This document shows, one piece after another, positions 47,988 to 53,484 of a stretch of DNA of 53,484 nt. The stretch covers positions 1 to 53,484 of the forward strand of contig CAZEJR010000016.1 of NCBI GenBank assembly GCA_964512675.1, written 5' to 3'. Position 1 is the first letter of the stretch; each line of letters opens with the position of its first letter. Below the pieces are notes generated by a model. That model worked only from the letters and a program-made list of their open reading frames with translations. It was not told the origin of the DNA and made no database searches. This DNA comes from A07HB70 sp964512675. Lineage in GTDB: Archaea > Halobacteriota > Halobacteria > Halobacteriales > Haloferacaceae. The translations under genes were made by a program, and so were the position numbers.

Positions 47988-48602
47988 ATGGATGTCCAGC
48001 TGAAGTTCTTCGCCACCTTCCGGGAGGCGGCCGGCTCGAAGTTCGTCGACCGCGAGGTCGAGGCGGGCGCGACCGTCGGCGACCTGCTCGCGGGCCTCGA
48101 GCGCGACTACGAGGGGCTGGCGGGCGAACTCCTCGTCGACGGCGACCTGCGGCCACAGATCAACGTCCTGCGGAACGGGCGCGAGGTGCTCCACCAGCAG
48201 GGCGTCGACACGCCGGTCGAGAACGGCGACACGGTGGCCGTCTTCCCGCCGGTGGCGGGCGGTGCGGGCGAGACGGGCGAGACGGAGGCGGAGCGGGCGA
48301 ACGACGACGACCCCGACCCACCGCCGGGCGCCGACCCCGGGACCGGTCGTGTCCGCGAGCGGTCGTACCGCGGCATCTCGCGGCGCCTCGCGATCCACTA
48401 CCTGACCGGGCTCGGCGGCGAGAAGGCCGCGGAGAACCGCGTCGAGGGCGACGGCTGGACCGTCCACCTGGAGGAGTCGGAGGCCACGGTCGGCCCGACA
48501 CTGTCGCTCACGCAGGTGGACGTCCGGTTCGAGGGCGATCCCGCCAGGCTCGACGGACTCGTGGCGCGGTTCTCGCGGAAGGCGATGCGCGCCGGCGGCT
48601 GA
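47988..48602 (+). CDS. MoaD/SAMP1-like beta-grasp protein fused to a C-terminal domain, with internal and terminal diglycine
   Basis: A 204-residue protein. Residues 1-92 form a MoaD/SAMP1-type ubiquitin-like domain (MDVQLKFFATFREAAGSKFV, RPQINVLRNGREVLH, NGDTVAVFPPVAGG) ending in Gly91-Gly92. That is where stand-alone MoaD and SAMP1 end. An acidic linker (93-130) joins a second domain (RSYRGISRRLAIHYLTGLGG, VEGDGWTVHLEESEA, LSLTQVDVRFEGDP) that resembles the DUF1952 domain fused to MoaD in Thermus. The protein ends RAGG. It could serve as MoaD for MoaE, as a protein modifier, or need cleavage to expose the first diglycine. An AOR that needs molybdopterin lies 1.7 kb away. Confidence 0.85.
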   Translation: MDVQLKFFATFREAAGSKFVDREVEAGATVGDLLAGLERDYEGLAGELLVDGDLRPQINVLRNGREVLHQQGVDTPVENGDTVAVFPPVAGGAGETGETEAERANDDDPDPPPGADPGTGRVRERSYRGISRRLAIHYLTGLGGEKAAENRVEGDGWTVHLEESEATVGPTLSLTQVDVRFEGDPARLDGLVARFSRKAMRAGG

Positions 48603-48609
48603 CCGCTCC

Positions 48610-48981
48610 GTGTCTCACCCGTTCGGCGGTCAGGTCCTCCTCCTCGTCGGCGCGAAGGCGAGCGTCTCGCTCGCCGACCTGCCGGCGCTGGTCGACCGGG
48701 CTACGGCCCACCTCGCGACCGACGACTACCGGCGGTCGTACGAGCGGGTCGCCCGGGCCGACGCGTCGGTGACCGGAGTCGAGGCGCCGGTCGAGGCGTT
48801 TCTCGTACCGCTCGGCCACTGGGCCGAGGTGGGTGAGACGCTCGACCTGTCGGGACGCGAGACCGACGCGGTCCGGCGGGTCCACGCCGAGACGCTCCGC
48901 CGTATCGGTCGCGCGGAGGGGCGCGAACCGGAGTTCGAGACGGCACTGGAGGTGCGCGAGACTGTCGTCCTCGACGGGTAG
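48610..48981 (+). CDS. Unrecognised small protein downstream of the MoaD-like gene
   Basis: A 123-residue soluble protein with a GTG start seven bases after the MoaD-like stop (VSHPFGGQVLLLVGAKASVS). The pattern is alpha/beta: a strand-rich start, a helical block LADLPALVDRATAHLATDDY, a central VEAPVEAFLVPLGHWAEVGE, and an end ETALEVRETVVLDG. I do not recognise the family. The tight spacing makes cotranscription with the MoaD-like gene almost certain, so a role connected with that protein is plausible but unproven. Confidence 0.65.
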   Translation: MSHPFGGQVLLLVGAKASVSLADLPALVDRATAHLATDDYRRSYERVARADASVTGVEAPVEAFLVPLGHWAEVGETLDLSGRETDAVRRVHAETLRRIGRAEGREPEFETALEVRETVVLDG

Positions 48982-49065
48982 CCCGGTGCTTCGGGCGGGG
49001 TGTCGTCCCGGAGCCCACGTGGTCGACGGGGCGACACGGGCCGACCCGCGCGACGGGGTGGTCTG

Positions 49066-49773
49066 GTGAGCGGCGCGGGCCGGCGCGCGGAGTGCCGCCG
49101 CGGCGTCGCGCGGTCACTCCCGATACTCGTCGGTATCGTCCCGTTCGGCCTCGTCGTCGGTGTCGCCGCCGTCGAGGCGGGGCTGACCCCGCTCCAGACG
49201 GTGGCCACGTCCGTGGTCATCTTCGCCGGCGCGTCGCAGCTGGCCGCGATCGACCTGCTCGGCCGGGGTGCCGCGCCCGCCGTCGTCGTCCTCACGGCGG
49301 CGGTCATCAACGTCCGGATGGTGATGTACTCCGCCTCTATCGCGCCGCGGATGCGCGCGTTCCCCCGGCGCCTGCGTCCGCTGTGTTCGTACCTCCTCAC
49401 CGATATGGCGTACGCGGCGACGATGGCCGAAGAGGAGGCGACGGCGTGGTACTACCTCGGTCTCGCCGGGACGATCTGGGCCGTCTGGCAGGTCGCCACG
49501 GTCGCCGGTATCGCGCTCGGCAGGGGTGTCCCGCCCGCGTGGGAGCTCACCTTCGCCGTGCCGCTGGTGTTCATCGGACTCCTCGTCCCCGCCGTCACCA
49601 GCCGCCCGCGGCTCGTCGCGGCGCTCGTCGGCGGCGCCGTCGCGGTCCTCGGCGCCCCGCTCCCGTTCAACCTCGGGCTCGTCGCCGGTGCGCTCGCCGG
49701 GGTCGGCGCGGGGCTGGCGGCAGAGCGTGCGGTCGGCACACCGCCTGACGCCGGCCCGGGGGGAGAGCCGTGA
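49066..49773 (+). CDS. azlC: AzlC family branched-chain amino acid permease subunit
   Basis: A 235-residue membrane protein with about seven segments. I chose the GTG at 49066 (VSGAGRRAECRRGVARSLPI), which keeps the usual R-x-G-x-x-x-x-L-P-I start. Family motifs are VPFGLVVGVAAVEAGLTPLQ, FAGASQLAAIDLLG and NVRMVMYSASIAPRM. It should work with the small AzlD partner as an exporter of branched-chain amino acids or similar compounds. azlD starts inside the stop (GTGA, 49770-49773). The gene follows the MoaD-linked pair by 84 bases. Confidence 0.92.
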   Translation: MSGAGRRAECRRGVARSLPILVGIVPFGLVVGVAAVEAGLTPLQTVATSVVIFAGASQLAAIDLLGRGAAPAVVVLTAAVINVRMVMYSASIAPRMRAFPRRLRPLCSYLLTDMAYAATMAEEEATAWYYLGLAGTIWAVWQVATVAGIALGRGVPPAWELTFAVPLVFIGLLVPAVTSRPRLVAALVGGAVAVLGAPLPFNLGLVAGALAGVGAGLAAERAVGTPPDAGPGGEP

Positions 49774-50081
49774 GTGCTGTCGTCTGGACCGTCGTCGCCG
49801 TCGTCGGCGTCGTCACGTTCGCGTTCCGCCACTCGTTCGTCTATCTGTTCGACCGGGCCGACGGCGTGCCGCCGCGTCTCCGTGCTCCGCTCCGGTACGT
49901 CCCCGCGGCGGTGCTCGCGGCCCTGGTCGCGCCGGCTGTCCTCGGCTCCGGCTCCGACTCGCTCGTCACCGCCCGTACCGTCGCGGGCGTCGTCGCCGTC
50001 GTCGTCGCGTGGCGAACGGAGAACGCGGCGGCGACGCTCGCCGCCGGGATGGCCACCCTGTGGCTGCTCCGGCTGGCGTAG
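49770..50081 (+). CDS. azlD: AzlD family transporter small subunit
   Basis: A 103-residue protein with four short hydrophobic segments and a GTG start overlapping azlC. The family pattern is VVGVVTFAFRHSFVYLFDRA followed by PPRLRAPLRYVPAAVLAALVAPAVL and a C-terminal ENAAATLAAGMATLWLLRLA. It completes the AzlCD exporter. The 247 bases between its stop and the aor stop contain no gene that I can support. That stretch does hold a short palindrome (cggcacgtgccg near 50265). Confidence 0.88.
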   Translation: MSAVVWTVVAVVGVVTFAFRHSFVYLFDRADGVPPRLRAPLRYVPAAVLAALVAPAVLGSGSDSLVTARTVAGVVAVVVAWRTENAAATLAAGMATLWLLRLA

Positions 50082-50328
50082 GGCGCCGCCTCGCGGGCGG
50101 ACAGGCGTCGTCGGTGGGGGCGACCCGTGTCCGACGGCAGCGACAGCAGAGGCGGCTGCCGCTGCGGACCACGCCGCCGGTGTCGTCCTCCGTCTCCTCG
50201 CTCTGCCGCTCCGCCCGCCACACACCGGTGACCACCAGACGACCGCGGCGTGGTGACGCGAGTACGGCACGTGCCGCGTGTGGCCGTCGCTCGGCGGTGC
50301 GCGAGAAGAACGAGGAAGGTGGCGGCGG

Positions 50329-52308
50329 TCAGTCGTCGGCGGGCGCGTGGCCCTCGCCGGTGCTGACGCCGGTGCCGGGGCCGACGTCGATGTCGAGCTC
50401 CGCGAGCCTCTCCTCGGGCACGACGCCGTCGACCCAGCCGCGGTGCTCGTAGTACTCCTGTTTCATCGGCTCGAGTTCGCAGAGTTCGCCCTCGGAGCCG
50501 CCCTGACCGGGAACCGCACCCTCGGCGCCCTCGACGAACCGGTTCGGCAGGCTGTCGTCGGAGCCGTCGAACCCGGCGACGTTGTTGTAGTACCGCTCGA
50601 GGGTGTAGATGCGCTCGCCGGCCTCCATCAGCTCCTCCTCGGAGACGTCGAGGCCGGTCATGCCGTTGTACTGGAGGACGTACTCTTCGATTCCCTCTGC
50701 GAAGGCGTTGAACTTGCAGATGTCGAACGAGTCCGAGATGGCGTGGAGGTCCTGGAAGGTGGCACAGAGCTCACCCTTGCCCTCCCACGCGTACGGGTCG
50801 ACCTTCTCCGGGATACCGAGGAGCTCGGCGGCGGGCGTGTAGCCCCGCAGGTGGCAGGCGCCGCGGTTCGAGGTGGCGTAGCCGATACCCATCCCCTTCA
50901 TACAGCGCGGGTCGTAGGCGGGGATGGTCTGTCCCTTCACCGCGAGCGAGTTCTCGTGGGCGTCCATCCGCTCGGCGGCGCGGGTGGCGCCGTCGGCAAG
51001 CAGGTCCGCGAGGTCGTCTTCGCGGCGGGCGATCCGGTCGATCATGTCGATCATGGCGTCGGCGTCGCCCCAGTCGAGGCCGACGGGCTCCGTCCGAGCA
51101 GACGGGGCCTGCCCGTCAGCGTCGCCGAGATCGTCGAGCTTGCCGTCCTCGGTCATCTCCATGCCCATCGCCATCATGTTCCCGACCTCGATCGTGTCGA
51201 CCCCCACGTCGTTGCAGCGGTCGATCATGAGCGCGACCTTGTCGCGGTCGTCGTTCATCGAGTTCGGGCCGAGCGCCCACGCGGACTCGTACTCGAACGA
51301 CTCCATGCGGACGTTCATCTCCTGTCCCTTGTGGTTGACCTGAACCTCGACCTCCTTCTTGCAGGCCACGGGACAGGAGTGACAGGTCGGCTCGTCGACG
51401 AGGATGTTCTCGCGGACGTTCTCGCCGGAGACGCCCTCCGGGTCGATCGTCGGCCCGTCGGACGACCCCGCTGCCTCGGAGGCGCCGGAGGTGTACTGCC
51501 CGTTCCGGGTCGGCAGTCCGTCCATCTCCTCCGTGACGTTCATCAGGACGTTCGTCCCGTACATCGACAGGCCGCCCTCGTTCGGCGCGGTGACGTCGGA
51601 CTCGCGGATGACCTCCATCGCCTGTTTCGCGCCCTGCCGGAACGTCTCGGGGTCGGCGGGCTTTGGCATCTTCGTGCCCGAGCGCACGACGACGGCCTTC
51701 AGCCGCTTGTTGCCCATGACACAGCCGGTGCCGCCGCGGCCCGAGGCGCGGTCGTCCTCGTTGACGATACAGGCGTACCGCACCTCGTTCTCGCCCGCGG
51801 GACCGATCGCCATCACGGAGAGGTTCTTGCCCATCTCTCCCTCGACCTCCTCGCCGAGGGTATCGACCGTCTCGTGGACGCCCGCGCCCCAGAGGCCGCT
51901 CGCGTCACGCAGTTCGACCTCGCCGTCCTCGACGAGGGCGTACACCGGGTCGTCGGCCTGGCCCTCGAACACGAGGCCGTCGAAGCCCGCCCACTTCAGG
52001 CGCGCGCCCGACCAGCCGCCGTGGTGGGAGTCGGTCACCGTCTCCGTCAGCGGCGACTTCGTCGTCAGGGCGATGCGGCCGCTCATGGTCGCCTGCGTCC
52101 CGGTGAGGGGGCCGTTCATGAAGCACAGCGGGTTGTCCGGGCCGAGCGGGTCGACGTCCGGACCGGCGTCGAACACGTACTTGACCCCGAGGCCGCGTGC
52201 GCCGATGTACTTCCTCGCGTCGTCGTCGTCCACGCCCTCGTAGCGCACGTCGCTCTCGGAGAGGTCGACGCGGGCCACGCGGTCGCGGAAGCCGCCGAGT
52301 TCGGTCAT
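50329..52308 (-). CDS. aor: Aldehyde:ferredoxin oxidoreductase (AOR family, tungsten/molybdopterin enzyme)
   Basis: A 659-residue AOR-family enzyme that oxidises aldehydes to acids, passing electrons to ferredoxin. I chose the ATG at 52308 (MTELGGFRDRVARVDLSESD); an ATG at 52332 adds eight residues. The [4Fe-4S] ligands start CHSCPVAC (Cys309, 312 and 316), and the fourth is probably in FDICKFN. Pterin-binding stretches include HHGGWSGARLKWAGFDGLVF and YATSNRGACHLRGYTPA. No subfamily is claimed (AOR, FOR, GOR or a halophilic type). It is divergent from RaSEA, with 131 bases between starts. The MoaD-like and MoaE genes in this window could supply its cofactor pathway. Confidence 0.93.
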   Translation of the reverse strand: MTELGGFRDRVARVDLSESDVRYEGVDDDDARKYIGARGLGVKYVFDAGPDVDPLGPDNPLCFMNGPLTGTQATMSGRIALTTKSPLTETVTDSHHGGWSGARLKWAGFDGLVFEGQADDPVYALVEDGEVELRDASGLWGAGVHETVDTLGEEVEGEMGKNLSVMAIGPAGENEVRYACIVNEDDRASGRGGTGCVMGNKRLKAVVVRSGTKMPKPADPETFRQGAKQAMEVIRESDVTAPNEGGLSMYGTNVLMNVTEEMDGLPTRNGQYTSGASEAAGSSDGPTIDPEGVSGENVRENILVDEPTCHSCPVACKKEVEVQVNHKGQEMNVRMESFEYESAWALGPNSMNDDRDKVALMIDRCNDVGVDTIEVGNMMAMGMEMTEDGKLDDLGDADGQAPSARTEPVGLDWGDADAMIDMIDRIARREDDLADLLADGATRAAERMDAHENSLAVKGQTIPAYDPRCMKGMGIGYATSNRGACHLRGYTPAAELLGIPEKVDPYAWEGKGELCATFQDLHAISDSFDICKFNAFAEGIEEYVLQYNGMTGLDVSEEELMEAGERIYTLERYYNNVAGFDGSDDSLPNRFVEGAEGAVPGQGGSEGELCELEPMKQEYYEHRGWVDGVVPEERLAELDIDVGPGTGVSTGEGHAPADD

Positions 52309-52439
52309 GTAATGATCGTTGATGAGTAGCATCCGTATCGAGAAGGATGTTGTGGCGTGACAGTAACCACGACTAGTTTCGCCGCCGGCACGCGGCGTCG
52401 AGGCGACACCGCTTTGCCCGCCCAGCCGAACCCGTCTGT

Positions 52440-53484
52440 ATGAGCCAGCCGACCCCGGAGACCCGCGAGCAGGGACGCGGGATGGACGCCCACAACGCCG
52501 CGATGCGGTCGATCCGGGCCGAGAACGACGCCTCCTACGACCCCCACGAGCCGACACGGGTGTGGATCGACGAGGACCGCACGCCGGACGGGGTGCGGGA
52601 CTCGCTCACCGTCGTCCTCAACACCGGCGGCTGCCGGTGGGCCCGTGCCGGCGGCTGTACGATGTGTGGCTACGTCGCAGAGTCTGTCGACGGCGGGACC
52701 GTCCCCCACGAGGCGCTGCGAGACCAGGTCGAGGCCGTCCTCGGCCACGAGCGGACCCACCACGACGGCCCCTGCCCGCTGGTGAAGATCTACACCTCCG
52801 GGTCCTTCCTCGACGAACGCGAGGTACCAGCAGAGAGCCGGCGGCTGGTCGCGGAGACGTTCGCCGACCGCGAGCGGGTCGTCGTCGAGAGCCTGCCCGA
52901 CTTCGTCGCGGCTGCGAAGCTCGACGACTTCCTCGACCGCGGACTCGCCGTCGACGTCGCTGTCGGGCTGGAGACGGCGACCGACCGCGTGCGCCACGAC
53001 TGCGTGAACAAGTACTTCGACTGGGCGGAGTTCGTGGCGGCGAGCGAGACGGCGCGGGCCGCCGGCGCGGGGATCAAGGCCTATCTGCTGATGAAGCCGC
53101 CGTTCCTGACCGAACACGAGGCGCTCGCGGACGCGGTCGCGTCGATCCGTCGCGCCGCCGACCACGCACACACCGTCTCGATGAACCCGTGTAACGTCCA
53201 GCGGTACACGATGGTCGACGAACTCCACTTTCGCGGCGGCTACCGTCCGCCGTGGCTCTGGTCCGTCGCGGCGGCGCTCAACCGGACCGCCGACGCCGAC
53301 GCCATCGTCGTCTCCGACCCCGTCGGCGCCGGCGAGGAGCGCGGCGCACACAACTGCGGCGAGTGCGACGAGCGAGTCGAGACGGCGATACGGGACTTCG
53401 ACCTGCGGCAGGAGCCGTCGGTGTTCGACCAGGTCGACTGCGACTGCCACGCGACCTGGGAGACGGTGCTCGACGAGGAGACCG
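52440..53484 (+). CDS. raSEA: Archaeosine biosynthesis radical SAM protein RaSEA (3' end outside window)
   Basis: Starts at ATG 52440 (MSQPTPETREQGRGMDAHNA) and runs off the window after about 348 codons. The radical SAM cluster is unusual: Cys65, Cys73 and Cys76 in GGCRWARAGGCTMCGY, spacing C-x7-C-x2-C. Further conserved blocks are VKIYTSGSFLD, VVVESLPDFV, VAVGLETATDRVRHDCVNKYF and MNPCNVQRYTMVDELHFRG. RaSEA acts after ArcS to turn the lysine adduct of preQ0 in tRNA into archaeosine. With tgtA and arcS 5-8 kb upstream, the preQ0-to-archaeosine steps are all encoded here. Confidence 0.92.
   Translation, partial: MSQPTPETREQGRGMDAHNAAMRSIRAENDASYDPHEPTRVWIDEDRTPDGVRDSLTVVLNTGGCRWARAGGCTMCGYVAESVDGGTVPHEALRDQVEAVLGHERTHHDGPCPLVKIYTSGSFLDEREVPAESRRLVAETFADRERVVVESLPDFVAAAKLDDFLDRGLAVDVAVGLETATDRVRHDCVNKYFDWAEFVAASETARAAGAGIKAYLLMKPPFLTEHEALADAVASIRRAADHAHTVSMNPCNVQRYTMVDELHFRGGYRPPWLWSVAAALNRTADADAIVVSDPVGAGEERGAHNCGECDERVETAIRDFDLRQEPSVFDQVDCDCHATWETVLDEET

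Noticed and set aside
45464..48016. 850-codon open frame opposite arcS and neighbours
   Set aside because: It spans several genuine genes on the other strand and has no recognisable domain.
50265..50276. 12-bp palindrome cggcacgtgccg between azlD and aor
   Set aside because: Between convergent gene ends and short enough to arise by chance in this composition.
50278..52329. 683-codon open frame on the plus strand opposite aor
   Set aside because: Composition (valine-, histidine- and leucine-rich) is that of an antisense reading of a GC-rich gene. The minus strand shows clear AOR motifs.

Overview
The window is haloarchaeal (class Halobacteria) chromosomal DNA. It is very GC-rich, by eye near 70%. 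The predicted proteins are strongly acidic. GTG starts, ATGA/GTGA overlaps and TATA-like boxes about 25-30 bases upstream of start codons (leaderless transcripts) are common. The gene set is archaeal: PAN, aIF5B, Nob1, S19e, PDCD5-like, Pus10, TrmY, TgtA, ArcS and RaSEA. I see no rRNA, CRISPR array or intact insertion sequence, so this is mostly core genome. Genus cannot be fixed from the sequence. Layout: 1-2.6 kb holds a cut tRNA-Thr, a DUF7114-like protein, a crotonase-family protein, nadE and tRNA-Gly. 2.7-10.4 kb holds an aldo/keto reductase, a HemQ/Cld-like plus Abm fusion (PitA type), a PDZ-containing site-2 protease, class I lysS with pyrH, and moaE. 10.5-15.7 kb holds DUF7123, a second site-2 protease, thiL, a flippase-like membrane protein, rps19e, the PDCD5 homologue and a PP-loop ATPase. 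15.7-26.4 kb holds hisS, truA, a HAD hydrolase, pepF, PAN, DUF5811, an orphan CTAG-type methylase preceded by a long hairpin, infB, a CdpB-like PRC-barrel protein and nob1. 26.6-37.3 kb holds a CPBP protease, pgi, secFD, rnhB, pus10, an ABC-2 exporter, trmY and tRNA-Pro. 37.3-38.4 kb is gene-poor and looks the most accessory. 38.6-44.1 kb holds a glutaredoxin-DinB fusion, a DCC-like protein without cysteines, an SDR, an arylsulfotransferase, a Nudix hydrolase, a second CPBP protease and a stand-alone HalOD1 protein. 44.2 kb to the end holds tgtA, arcS, a MoaD/SAMP-like fusion, azlCD, an aldehyde:ferredoxin oxidoreductase and, cut by the window end, RaSEA. Common threads: tRNA modification dominates. 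TgtA, ArcS and RaSEA cover the base-exchange and conversion steps to archaeosine-15. Pus10 and TrmY together make N1-methylpseudouridine-54, and TruA and two aminoacyl-tRNA synthetases are also present. Proteostasis and secretion are represented by PAN, SecDF, PepF and four intramembrane proteases. Molybdopterin chemistry appears as MoaE, a MoaD-like protein and an AOR that needs the cofactor. The most unusual signals are the MoaD/SAMP-like protein with both an internal and a terminal diglycine, the glutaredoxin-DinB fusion divergent from a cysteine-less DCC relative, the hairpin and CTAG site in front of the CTAG methylase, and a possible tRNA-Pro 3' fragment beside the gene-poor stretch.
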